Shown one piece after another: positions 17,309 through 25,753 of a stretch of 42,408 bases of DNA; position 1 is the first letter of the stretch, and every line of letters starts with the position of its first letter. Made by a program: the position numbers and the translations under genes. A model generated the notes under the pieces. That model did no database searches and was not told the DNA's origin. It saw only the letters and a program-made list of their open reading frames with translations. This DNA is from Kosakonia sacchari. Lineage in GTDB: Bacteria > Pseudomonadota > Gammaproteobacteria > Enterobacterales > Enterobacteriaceae. Where the stretch lies: positions 237,179 through 279,586 of the forward strand of contig FOAY01000006.1 of the NCBI GenBank assembly GCA_900109485.1. The letters run 5' to 3'.

Positions 17309-17419
17309 GGATGGCTAATAATATTTTGCTTTATCTTATGCATTTTCCGTCGTTGCCAGTCAAGCGAGGCTGTGAAAAATTCGTTAAATCAATCTATTAA
17401 TTGCAGGAATTCATGCACC

Positions 17420-18922
17420 ATGAGCCGTAACCACCTCGAAATGCGCACCATTAGCCTGGCCTTTGGCGGCTTCAGGGCGCTGTCGCACGTGGACTTCAGC
17501 CTGCACGGCGGCTCGGTGCATGCTTTAACCGGGGCAAACGGCGCGGGGAAATCGACGCTGATGGCGGTGCTGTGCGGCACGCACGATCACTACGAAGGTG
17601 AAATCAGCATCAACAATCAGGTGGTGTCCATTCGCACCCCGCGCGACGCCAAACAACTCGGTATTCATCTGGTGCAGCAGGAAGTAGATGTTGCGCTGAT
17701 CCCCGGTTTAAGCATCGCCGAAAACATCATGCTCGATACGCTGGCGGAAACCGGGCACCGCTTCCGCTGGAACGAGATCCGCCAGCAGGCGCGTGATGCG
17801 CTGGCGCAGCTTGACGTTCAGCTTGATGTAAAGCGCTCCATTGATAGCTGCACGCTGGCGGAGAAGCAGCAAATTCTGCTGGCGCGGGCGCTGTCGCACC
17901 ACTGCCGTTTTTTGATTCTTGATGAACCCACCGCACCGCTCGATCAGCATGAAAGTGAGCGCTTGTTCACCGTGGTGAAACGCCTGCAACAGCAGGGCAT
18001 TGGCGTGGTGTTTATCTCGCACCGCATTCACGAGCTGAAAGCGATTTGCGACACCTTAACGGTGCTGCGCGACGGCAAGCTGATTGAATCCGGGCCGATG
18101 GCAGAGCTGAGCGGCGAAGAGATTGTCGAGAAGATGCTCGGCCACGAATTAAGCGATATCTATCCGCCTGCACGCCCGCCGCACAGCGATGAGGTGCTGC
18201 TGAGTATTGACGGTCTGCACGACGAAGGGCTGTTGAAAGATATTTCGCTGCGCCTGCGCAAAGGCGAAATTCTGGGCATCGCCGGGCTGGCGGGCGCGGG
18301 GAAAACGGAATTGTGCAAGGCGCTGTTTGGCGCAAGTAAAAGCCGCATCAAGCGTGGCGAGCTGAATAACCAGCCGTGGCGGCCGCGCGATCCGGCCGAT
18401 TCCGTGATACGCGGTCTGGCGCTGGTGCCGGAAGAGCGGCGCAAAGAGGGCATTTTTGTTGATGAGCCGATCAGCATGAACCTCGCCATCAGCGCGGATA
18501 ACAGCTTTTCACGCTGGGGACTGTTTGGTCATCGCCTGGCCTGGCGCTGGGCGGAAGAGGTGATTGCCCGCGTCGGCATTCGCACTACCGGCCCGGCGCA
18601 GACGCTGCGCCGCCTTTCTGGCGGTAATCAGCAAAAAGTGGCTATTGGGAAATGGTTGCGCGGCAACGCTAACGTGGTGATTTTCGACGAGCCGACCAAA
18701 GGCGTGGATGTGAAAGCGAAGACCGACCTGTTCCAGTTGATTGACGGGCTGGCGCGGGAAGGGAAAGGCGTAATTTATGCGTCGGGTGAATTCGCCGAGC
18801 TGGTTGGGCTGTGCGATAGAATTTGTGTGCTGTGGGACGGGCGCATCGTAGCTGAAGTGGCGGGTAAGGAGGCCCGTGAAGAGACATTACTTTATTATTC
18901 CACCGGAGGAGCGGCGCTGTGA
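17420..18922 (+). CDS. Ribose-type sugar ABC transporter, double ATPase subunit
   Basis: A 500-residue RbsA/MglA-type protein with two ATPase domains. The first has Walker A GANGAGKST (38-46) and Walker B LILDEP (165-170), with a degenerate LAEKQQ signature. The second has GLAGAGKTE (289-297), LSGGNQQK (399-406) and IFDEPT (421-426). The frame is open from 17279, but the ATG at 17420 gives the normal N-terminus. A five-codon mini-ORF (ATG at 17413) overlaps the start and might modulate it. It is the first gene of an ATPase-permease-binding-protein operon. The sugar is not evident from sequence; proximity to mtnK/mtnA and a MetJ-like box suggest methylthioribose. Confidence 0.9.
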   Translation: MSRNHLEMRTISLAFGGFRALSHVDFSLHGGSVHALTGANGAGKSTLMAVLCGTHDHYEGEISINNQVVSIRTPRDAKQLGIHLVQQEVDVALIPGLSIAENIMLDTLAETGHRFRWNEIRQQARDALAQLDVQLDVKRSIDSCTLAEKQQILLARALSHHCRFLILDEPTAPLDQHESERLFTVVKRLQQQGIGVVFISHRIHELKAICDTLTVLRDGKLIESGPMAELSGEEIVEKMLGHELSDIYPPARPPHSDEVLLSIDGLHDEGLLKDISLRLRKGEILGIAGLAGAGKTELCKALFGASKSRIKRGELNNQPWRPRDPADSVIRGLALVPEERRKEGIFVDEPISMNLAISADNSFSRWGLFGHRLAWRWAEEVIARVGIRTTGPAQTLRRLSGGNQQKVAIGKWLRGNANVVIFDEPTKGVDVKAKTDLFQLIDGLAREGKGVIYASGEFAELVGLCDRICVLWDGRIVAEVAGKEAREETLLYYSTGGAAL

Positions 18923-19914
18923 GTAAGGCCCTGTCAGTCAATGCGGCGGTAACGCCCCGCCAGCAATTTTTTGATTTTCTGTATAAATGGGGCATGTTGC
19001 TCACCGTGGTCTTGTTGATCGCGGTTTTTGGCCTCGCGTCGGACAACTTCCTCGACCCATTCAACATTATCAATATTTTACGCTCAATCGCCATTGTGAC
19101 GGTGATTGGCGTGGGCGTCTCGATTTCGCTGACTATCGGCGGCTTTGATCTCTCCGTGGGTTCGACGGCGTCGCTGGCGAATGCGCTGGTGATCTCGCTG
19201 TTTGTCTGGCACGGCTTCGGCACGACGGAGGCCATCGTTATTACCCTGGCGCTCTGTACGCTGGTCGGCCTGTTCAATGCTTTTTTGATTGTGGTGCTGC
19301 GGATTCCCGACATGCTGGCGACGCTCGGCAGCCTGTTTGTTATTCAGGGTGTAGCGATGACGTACAGCTACGGCGGTTCGATCACGGAAAATATGGTGCT
19401 GCCGAGCGGCGATATGGCGGAAGGGACGATTCCGGCCGCTTTTAGTTTGCTGGGCCAGGTGCCAACGATCGTGATCATTATGTTGGTGGTGACGGTAGTG
19501 GCGCAGCTTGGCCTGTCGCTGACCACGCACGGTCGCCGGATGTACGCCATTGGCGGCAACCCGGAAGCGGCGCGCCTCTCGGGTATTCGCACTACGCGCT
19601 ATAAAGTTACGGCGTACGTTATTGCCTCGCTGCTGGCGGGCCTTGGCGGCATTCTGCTCGCCTCGCGCATTGGCTCTTCGCAGGTGAACGCGGGCGGCAG
19701 TTATTTGATGGATGCCGTGGCAGCGGCGTGGATCGGCTTTTCGCTCGCCGGTTCCGGCAAACCAAATGCGCTCGGCACGCTGGTGGGCGCGGTGATCCTT
19801 GGCGTGCTGCAAAACGGGCTGGTGATGCTGTCGGTGCCCTACTATGCGATGGACATTATTAAGGGGCTGGTGCTGGCCGGTGCTCTTGCGTTGACTTACT
19901 TCCAGCGTCGTTAA
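18919..19914 (+). CDS. Ribose-type sugar ABC transporter permease
   Basis: A 331-residue inner-membrane permease of the RbsC/BPD_transp_2 family with about nine hydrophobic segments. The family signatures TIGGFDLSVGSTASLANAL and YAIGGNPEAARLSGI are present. The GTG start at 18919 overlaps the ATPase stop (GTGA) and follows GGAGGAG, so translation is coupled. It works with the ATPase before it and the binding protein after it. The length is normal and no damage is seen. Confidence 0.93.
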   Translation: MSKALSVNAAVTPRQQFFDFLYKWGMLLTVVLLIAVFGLASDNFLDPFNIINILRSIAIVTVIGVGVSISLTIGGFDLSVGSTASLANALVISLFVWHGFGTTEAIVITLALCTLVGLFNAFLIVVLRIPDMLATLGSLFVIQGVAMTYSYGGSITENMVLPSGDMAEGTIPAAFSLLGQVPTIVIIMLVVTVVAQLGLSLTTHGRRMYAIGGNPEAARLSGIRTTRYKVTAYVIASLLAGLGGILLASRIGSSQVNAGGSYLMDAVAAAWIGFSLAGSGKPNALGTLVGAVILGVLQNGLVMLSVPYYAMDIIKGLVLAGALALTYFQRR

Positions 19915-19933
19915 TTTTCAGGGGAAAACAGAC

Positions 19934-20998
19934 ATGAAAAAAATTGCACTCTCACTGTTAGCGCTGGGGTTACTGAGCGCGCTTCCGGGCCATGCGGCCA
20001 CGCCAGCGCCGGTACCGGATGCCATCGCCAATCACAACGGCCCGGTGCGCATCGCGCTGATCCGTAACCTTGGCTCGGACGATAACACCACGCAGTTCGT
20101 CTCCGGCGCCTTACAGGAAGGTAAAAAACTCGGCTTTAAAATCAGTACCTTTTTGAGCAATGGCGACGATGCCAAATTCCAGGACTTTGTAAACCAGGCG
20201 ATCAGCCAGAAGTATGACGGCATTATTCTGTCGCAGGGCCGCGATCCCTATTCCACCGATCTGATTAAAAAAGCGGTGGCCGCCGGGATCAAAGTGTCGG
20301 TGTTCGATACCGCTGTTAACGGGGAGATTCCGGGCGTGACCGTCACCCAGCAGGATGACGCTTCGCTGACCAAACTCTCATTCGGTGCGCTGGTAAACGA
20401 TTTCAACGGTAAAGCCAACATTATCAAACTGTGGGTCGCCGGTTTCCCGCCGATGGAGCGTCGTCAGGCGACTTACGCTGAGCTGCTGAAAGCCCATCCG
20501 GGGATTAAAGAACTGGAGTCTATCGGCGCGGTCTCTTCCGATGTGCAGGGCGATACGGCTAACAAGGTCGGCGCGGTGCTGGCGAAATACCCGAAAGGTA
20601 AGATTGATGCTATCTGGGGCACCTGGGATGCCTTCAGCCAGGGCGCGTATAAGGCGCTGAAAGAGAATGGCCGCACGGAGATCAAACTCTACAGCATCGA
20701 CATTTCCAACCAGGATCTGCAATTGATGCGTGAAGCCAACAGCCTGTGGAAAGTGAGCGTGGCGGTGGATCCGAAGCTGATTGGCGCGACGAACGTCCGC
20801 CTGATTGCCAATAAGATTGCCGGTGAGCAAACGCCTGCAACCTACGACTTTAAAGCGGCGGCAATCCCGCAGGCGCTGCTGGCAAGCCAGCCGGGCGCGG
20901 TGAACGTCGCGTCGCTTGGCAAAATCATTCCGGGCTGGGGCCAGACGGAAGATTTTATTGCGCCGTGGTTCGCGACGCTGGAAGCGAAAAACAAATAA
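19934..20998 (+). CDS. Periplasmic sugar-binding protein of the ABC system
   Basis: A 354-residue binding protein of the periplasmic-binding type 4 (ribose/LuxP-like) family. The signal peptide MKKIALSLLALGLLSALPGHA is probably cleaved after residue 21. The mature part follows the family plan: VRIALIRNLGSDDNTTQFVSG, then DGIILSQGRDPYSTDLIKKA, then IDAIWGTWDAFSQGAYKAL. Aromatic and acidic residues there would contact a sugar. It starts 19 bases after the permease with AGGGGAAAA upstream. The ligand is unknown; methylthioribose is a contextual guess. A REP pair follows the stop. Confidence 0.9.
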   Translation: MKKIALSLLALGLLSALPGHAATPAPVPDAIANHNGPVRIALIRNLGSDDNTTQFVSGALQEGKKLGFKISTFLSNGDDAKFQDFVNQAISQKYDGIILSQGRDPYSTDLIKKAVAAGIKVSVFDTAVNGEIPGVTVTQQDDASLTKLSFGALVNDFNGKANIIKLWVAGFPPMERRQATYAELLKAHPGIKELESIGAVSSDVQGDTANKVGAVLAKYPKGKIDAIWGTWDAFSQGAYKALKENGRTEIKLYSIDISNQDLQLMREANSLWKVSVAVDPKLIGATNVRLIANKIAGEQTPATYDFKAAAIPQALLASQPGAVNVASLGKIIPGWGQTEDFIAPWFATLEAKNK

Positions 20999-21000
20999 AT

Positions 21001-21117
21001 TCGCCGGATAAGTTGGCTGGCGATTGCCGGATGGCGCTTCGCTTACCGGGCCTGGAATCCAGCCAATAAGTGACCTTACAGGCGTAGGCCGGATAAGGCG
21101 TAGCCGCCATCCGGCAT
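21001..21117. repeat. REP pair between binding protein and LVIVD gene
   Basis: One REP at about 21025-21052 and an inverted one at about 21083-21116 make a BIME in the 149-base gap. It may insulate or stabilise the upstream transcript; the downstream gene has its own ribosome-binding site. Confidence 0.85.
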
Positions 21118-21147
21118 TTTGACATCCGGCATCGGAAAGGATTAATC

Positions 21148-22392
21148 ATGGCAACTGAACTTCCGCGTCCCGAATACAGCCGCAACATGCGGTTGATTGG
21201 GCACAGCGATCAGGGGGGACGCCCGGATGGCGTCCAGTTGATGGTGCATCGCGGCTTTGCGTATATCGGCCATATGGTGTCGCAGGGGTTTTCGATTGTT
21301 GATGTCCGCGACCCGAAAAACCCGAAACCGGCAGGCTACGTACCCGCGCCGCCGGGCACCTGGAATGTGCACTTACAGGCGCATGACGATCTGCTGCTGG
21401 TGATTAACGCCCGCGACCTGTTCGCCGATGCGCGCTTTGCCGATGAAAAGGTTTACTACACCCGCTCGGTAGGCGACACGGTCAGCGACGTGCAGGATAA
21501 AGGCTGGAGCGCCGGGCTGCGCATTTTTGATATCTCCATGCCGGATAAACCGCGCGAAATCAGCTTCCTGTCGCTCAATGGCATTGGCATCCACCGCATC
21601 TGGTACGTCGGCGGGCGCAGGGCTTATGTATCGGCGCTGATCGACGGTTTTACCGACTACATTTTTCTGACCATCGATCTGGCCGATCCGTGCAAGCCGC
21701 AGGTCGCCGGGCGCTGGTGGCTGCCGGGCATGAACCAGCAGGCCGGAGAAACACCCACGTGGCCGGAAGGCAAACGCTATGCGCTGCACCACGCGATCAT
21801 CAGCGGTGACACCGCCTACGGAAGCTGGCGCGACGGCGGCTTAACTCTGCTGGATGTGAAAGATCGCACTCAGCCGAAGCTGATCAGCCATCGGAACTGG
21901 AGCCCGCCGTTTGGCGGCGGTACGCATACCGCGCTGCCGCTACCGGATCGCGATCTGCTGGTGGTGCTGGATGAAGCGGTGCTCGACAATCAGGAAGATG
22001 GCGAGAAGCTGATCTGGCTGTTTGATATTCGCGATCCGTCGAACCCGGTCAGCATTTCAACGTTCCCGCAGCCGGACGAGACGGATTATGTGGCGAAAGG
22101 GGCGCACTTCGGCCCGCACAACCTGCACGAAAACCGTCCCGGTAGTTTTATCAGTTCGACGCTGATTTTCGCCACTTACCAGAACGCCGGTGTCCGTGCT
22201 TACGATATCTCCAACCCGTATCGCCCGCTGGAGACCGGCGCGCTGGTGCCTGCTGCGCCCACGAATATGATGGATACCCGGCCAGGACGCCCGCGCGTGA
22301 TCCAGTCGTGCGATGTGTTTGTTGATGCGCAGGGGATTATCTACAGCACCGATTACAACGGTGGGCTATCGGTGATTGAGTATCTGGGGTAA
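21148..22392 (+). CDS. LVIVD-repeat beta-propeller protein, function unknown
   Basis: A 414-residue protein made of repeated units with the LVIVD/YVTN-like pattern (GFSIVDVRDPKNPKPAGYV near 50-68, LRIFDISMPDKPREISFL near 130, LTLLDVKDRTQPKLISH near 233, VRAYDISNPYRPLETGAL near 350). This indicates a beta-propeller. There is no signal peptide, so it should be cytoplasmic. Several His-rich loops recur (YALHHAI, GGGTHTALPL, FGPHNLHENRPGS) and could bind a metal, somewhat as in SBP56/methanethiol-oxidase propellers, but I cannot show homology. It lies 150 bases after the sugar ABC operon on the same strand with AAGGA before the ATG. It may act on the transported substrate. Confidence 0.8.
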   Translation: MATELPRPEYSRNMRLIGHSDQGGRPDGVQLMVHRGFAYIGHMVSQGFSIVDVRDPKNPKPAGYVPAPPGTWNVHLQAHDDLLLVINARDLFADARFADEKVYYTRSVGDTVSDVQDKGWSAGLRIFDISMPDKPREISFLSLNGIGIHRIWYVGGRRAYVSALIDGFTDYIFLTIDLADPCKPQVAGRWWLPGMNQQAGETPTWPEGKRYALHHAIISGDTAYGSWRDGGLTLLDVKDRTQPKLISHRNWSPPFGGGTHTALPLPDRDLLVVLDEAVLDNQEDGEKLIWLFDIRDPSNPVSISTFPQPDETDYVAKGAHFGPHNLHENRPGSFISSTLIFATYQNAGVRAYDISNPYRPLETGALVPAAPTNMMDTRPGRPRVIQSCDVFVDAQGIIYSTDYNGGLSVIEYLG

Positions 22393-22409
22393 ACCACTGG
22401 CCGGATTCA

Positions 22410-22803
22410 GCCTACGTTGCAGCAACATGTTTGTCATTTTTATGCACGAGTCATGCAGCGATGGGGTTGTGTCCCCGCTCGAAATCGGCGAACCGAAGCA
22501 CAGATGACAAGGTCTGGACGCCATGGATGGCGGCCAGAGGCGAATCGAGCAGGACAAAATTGCCGGGAGCAATTTTGAACAGCGCCTGCGCTGGCCCCGA
22601 AGGGGCGAGTCCCATGGATGGGACGAGTAATCACGAGTTGAGCCGACCGCAGGCAGATGTGCGGGAGGTGAGCGCAGTGCGAAGCACCGATTTCCCGCGG
22701 GGCCGCGGGGATTGAGAAGGGGGGCGCGGTAAGCACCCCTTCTCCCGTTCACGTGCCACAACAGATTATGTGTCTGCCAAACACGTAGTGAACGGAATAA
22801 TTC
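22410..22803. mobile_element. MITE-like structured dispersed repeat, copy B
   Basis: Together with the REPs that follow, this fills a gene-free gap of nearly 580 bp. From 22458 the core matches copy A at 266 onward, interrupted by an insert of about 85 bp (about 22551-22631) built of successive hairpins: AAAATTGC/GCAATTTT, AGCG/CGCT, GGCCCC/GGGGC and GTCCCAT/ATGGGAC. The right end (about 22745-22803, finishing GTGAACGGAATAATTC) matches the inverted left end of copy A. The left inverted end is not recognisable, so copy B is truncated or diverged there. Confidence 0.6.
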
Positions 22804-22827
22804 ATCAGATGCCAAATTGGCTGTTTT

Positions 22828-22937
22828 GCCGGATGGCGCTGATGCTTATCCGGCCTACAAATCTGGAAATAGCGAATGTGTTGCTGTAGAGCGGCGGGGA
22901 CTGAGTAGGCCGGGTAAGGCGTAGCCGCCACCCGGCA
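22828..22937. repeat. REP pair upstream of mtnK 3' end
   Basis: A GCCGGATGGCGCTGATGCTTATC REP at 22828-22858 and an inverted GGCCGGGTAAGGCGTAGCC REP at about 22907-22937 lie between MITE-like copy B and the mtnK stop. The second has the GGT/ACC stem variant. Confidence 0.85.
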
Positions 22938-22971
22938 TTTAATATTGGAGCACAATGTTTGCCGGATGGTG

Positions 22972-24171
22972 TTACGAATACTGGCGCACCCGCGCAATCA
23001 GCTCTTCCGCGCTGTCGATGCGTTCGGCAATCACGATCAGCGCTTTGCCGAGCGAAATAGCGTGGCGCAGACATTCGTGGCGCATCTCTTCATCTTTAAT
23101 GGTGTCGATATCCGCCACGTGCGACAGCCCGACGCTGCGGCGAATCAGTTCGGTGCCGCAAAAACCAATCGCATCGGCCCACACTTTTTTCAGGAAAGCA
23201 GAAGCATAACCGGGCTGCGCCAGCGCCACGTCGCGGGTTTTTTCCGTTGCCAGCGCCTGGAAGCGCTCAGCAAAGGTGGTCCACAGCGTCTGAATATCGG
23301 CGAGGCGCTGTTCGCGCGCGGCGGCGGCATCGCGAATGCCCAGATGCCCCGGCAGACCGCAATAGTTGAGCAGCAGGTTGCCAATGGCTGTGCCAACGTC
23401 GAAACCGATCGGCCCGAAATAACCAAACTCAGCATCGATAGCTTTCAGGCTGCCCTCGGCCACAAAAATCGAGCCGCTGTGAATATCGCCATGCAGCAGG
23501 GCTTCGGCGTGAGAGAAGAAACGGTGCTTCAGCGCCGCGACGGCCAGTTTGAGCTGCGCGTCATCGCGCAGGGCGGCAACATCCGCTTCCAGCGCCGCCG
23601 GATAGTTGTTGCGCTCGTGGATCTGATACGGATCGTTGAAGAACAAATCTTCGGTGATCTCGCACATTTCCGGGTTAATAAACTGCGCCACCTGCGCTTT
23701 TTTCTGATGCGGATGCAGATAGAAATCGCTGGTGTGGAACAGGGTTTGCGCCAGGTAGTTGCCGAGTTGCGCGGCTGCCTGCGGGTAATAGACATTAGCG
23801 ATCAGTTCGCCGCGCCAGATCTTATGGTCGGAGAGATCTTCCATCACCATCACCGCCAGTTCCGGGTCGAAGTGGTGGATTTTCACCGTATGCTGCGGGC
23901 TGTGCTGGTAGTGTTCCACCAGCGTTTGCGCTTCCAGCCTGGCTCTGTCCAGCGTTAATGGCCAGGATTCGCCGACGCAGCGCACGTAAGGCAGCGCCTG
24001 TTTCACGATGATGCGGCTGACGCCCTGCGCGTCGAAAATTTTAAACACCAGATTGAGGTTACCGTCGCCCACCTCCTGCGCGTCCACCAGTTCGGACGGG
24101 TTGTCCAGACCGCCAAATTGTTGTGCATACGCCACGGCATCACGGGCGGAGAAGGTACGGTATTGCGACAT
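22972..24171 (-). CDS. mtnK: 5-methylthioribose kinase
   Basis: MtnK phosphorylates 5-methylthioribose to its 1-phosphate using ATP, entering the methionine salvage pathway. The product is 399 residues, the usual enterobacterial length, with the kinase-fold catalytic HGDIHSGS at 227-234 and the metal-binding IDAEFG at 245-250. [13 protein letters not shown] at about 109-121 is also typical of MTR kinases. The frame is open upstream to 24279, but the ATG at 24171 gives the family N-terminus [13 protein letters not shown]. It is divergent from mtnA, and a strong MetJ operator lies between them. No mtnB, mtnC or mtnD is in the window. Confidence 0.95.
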   Translation of the reverse strand: MSQYRTFSARDAVAYAQQFGGLDNPSELVDAQEVGDGNLNLVFKIFDAQGVSRIIVKQALPYVRCVGESWPLTLDRARLEAQTLVEHYQHSPQHTVKIHHFDPELAVMVMEDLSDHKIWRGELIANVYYPQAAAQLGNYLAQTLFHTSDFYLHPHQKKAQVAQFINPEMCEITEDLFFNDPYQIHERNNYPAALEADVAALRDDAQLKLAVAALKHRFFSHAEALLHGDIHSGSIFVAEGSLKAIDAEFGYFGPIGFDVGTAIGNLLLNYCGLPGHLGIRDAAAAREQRLADIQTLWTTFAERFQALATEKTRDVALAQPGYASAFLKKVWADAIGFCGTELIRRSVGLSHVADIDTIKDEEMRHECLRHAISLGKALIVIAERIDSAEELIARVRQYS

Positions 24172-24205
24172 TGCCTCGATCCTCTTTTTGCTGATTAAGC
24201 CATTT

Positions 24206-24221
24206 AGACGTCTATACATCT
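24206..24221. promoter_or_regulatory. MetJ operator between mtnK and mtnA
   Basis: AGACGTCTATACATCT contains one perfect met box (AGACGTCT) followed without gap by a second matching 6 of 8. That is 14 of 16 to the tandem consensus. It is 35 bases upstream of mtnK and 53 upstream of mtnA, so MetJ with S-adenosylmethionine should repress both. Confidence 0.85.
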
Positions 24222-24273
24222 GAATGCCATCCTGACACAATACGACACAATAACGCAACAGGGATTTAACGAT

Positions 24274-25296
24274 ATGCACGCATTACAGACCACCAGCCTG
24301 CGAGTCGCCGACAATCACTTATTTATTCTCGACCAACAGGCGCTTCCGCAGGAGAAACGCTGGCTGTCGGCGGATACGGTAGCGGAACTTGTTGGCCATA
24401 TTCACGCTTTGCGCGTGCGCGGCGCGCCGCTGATTGGCCTCTCCGCCAGCCTGTTGCTGGCACTGCTGGCTGAACAGGGCGCAAACCGCGACCAGTTAGC
24501 ACAGGCGCTGGAAACGCTGCGCGCGGCGCGCCCGACGGCGGTCAATCTGATGAACAACCTTGATCGCATGAAGCAGGCGCTGGCGCAGCAGGCGTTCGTT
24601 CCGGCGATGACGGCGGAAGCGCTGCGGCTTATTGATGAAGACAAACAACTGTGCGATAGCATCGCGCAGGCGGGCAGCGCGCTGGTCACTGCTGGCAGCC
24701 GCCTGCTGACGCACTGCAATACCGGCGGGCTGGCGACAGCGGGGGTCGGGACGGCGCTCGGCGTGATTGCACTGGCGCATCAGCAGGGCAACGTGGCGAA
24801 TGTCTGGGTGGATGAAACGCGTCCGCTGCTGCAGGGCGGTCGTCTGACGGCCTGGGAGCTGGGTGAACTGGGCGTGCCTTATCAGCTGATTACCGATTCG
24901 ATGGCCGCCAGCCTGATGGCGAAAGGGCAGGTGGATGCGGTGTGGGTCGGCGCTGACCGTATTGCTGCCAACGGCGATGTGGCGAACAAAATCGGCACCT
25001 ATTCGCTGGCGGTGCTGGCAAAGTTCCACAACGTTCCGTTCTATGTTGCCGCGCCGCAGACCACGCTCGACCCGTTGTGTCCGAATGGCGATGCGATTCC
25101 GATTGAGCAGCGCGCGGCTGCGGAAGTGACTGGCGTAGCGGGCAGTTTTGGCGCGGTGCAATGGGCGCCGGAGAGTGCGCAGGTCTACAACCCGGCGTTT
25201 GATGTGACCCCCGCGGCGCTTATCAGCGGCTGGGTGCTCGACAGCGGTGTGGTGACGCCAGCGGATGTGGCGAACGGCGTATTCCAGCCGAAATAA
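24274..25296 (+). CDS. mtnA: S-methyl-5-thioribose-1-phosphate isomerase
   Basis: MtnA converts 5-methylthioribose-1-phosphate to methylthioribulose-1-phosphate, the step after MtnK. It is 340 residues, of the eIF2B-alpha-like fold. The substrate loop RVRGAPLIG is at 47-55, the catalytic cysteine Cys148 is in THCNTGG and the catalytic Asp228 in GADRI. The C-terminus FQPK and stop lie in the first unit of a 72-bp tandem repeat, which therefore duplicates the gene's last codons downstream. It is divergent from mtnK with a shared MetJ operator. Confidence 0.95.
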   Translation: MHALQTTSLRVADNHLFILDQQALPQEKRWLSADTVAELVGHIHALRVRGAPLIGLSASLLLALLAEQGANRDQLAQALETLRAARPTAVNLMNNLDRMKQALAQQAFVPAMTAEALRLIDEDKQLCDSIAQAGSALVTAGSRLLTHCNTGGLATAGVGTALGVIALAHQQGNVANVWVDETRPLLQGGRLTAWELGELGVPYQLITDSMAASLMAKGQVDAVWVGADRIAANGDVANKIGTYSLAVLAKFHNVPFYVAAPQTTLDPLCPNGDAIPIEQRAAAEVTGVAGSFGAVQWAPESAQVYNPAFDVTPAALISGWVLDSGVVTPADVANGVFQPK

Positions 25297-25513
25297 TCAC
25301 TCCGGCGCAATGCCCGGTGGCGCTTCGCTTACCGGGCCTACAATTCAGGCGCGTTTCAGCCGAAATAATCACTCCGGCGCAATGCCCGGTGGCGGTTCGC
25401 TTATCGGGCCTACAATTCAGGCGCGTTTCAGCCGAAATAATCACTCCGGCGCAATGCCCGGTGGCGCTTCGCTTATCGGGCCTACAATCCAGGCGCGTTC
25501 CAGCCGAAATAAC
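25285..25513 (+). repeat. 72-bp tandem repeat carrying the mtnA stop codon and a REP
   Basis: Three units begin CAGCCGAAATAATC at 25285, 25357 and 25429, exactly 72 bases apart. A partial fourth starts at 25501. Each includes the last codons and TAA of mtnA, a GCCCGGT-type REP hairpin and the spacer TACAATTCAGGCGCGTTTC, with few substitutions. A GCCGGAT-type REP follows at about 25531-25562. The remainder up to the Fur box (about 25573-25700) shows nothing recognisable. Confidence 0.92.
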
Positions 25514-25700
25514 TTACTGCTGGAGCGATCGTAGGCCGGATAAGCGTTAGCGCCATCCGGTACATTGCCCGGCAGCGCGATCATTTTCCTGATAATCCGT
25601 AATAAATGATGTCAGCCAGAGAGAAAACGGATCAGGATGTTAAAGCGGGGTTGCGCGACAGCGCATTATTGATGTTGTATATGATTCGTTTAGTTTAACA

Positions 25701-25724
25701 TGATAATAATTATCAGAATCATTA
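25701..25724 (+). promoter_or_regulatory. Fur box upstream of the iron ABC operon
   Basis: TGATAATAATTATCAGAATC followed by ATT carries GATAAT/ATTATC half-sites in a near-consensus 6-1-6 pattern with an extra overlapping ATCATT. It lies about 30-50 bases before the binding-protein start, so Fur should repress this operon when iron is available. Confidence 0.8.
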
Positions 25725-25753
25725 CAATCCAACTCTCAGCAAGGTTGTTTTTT

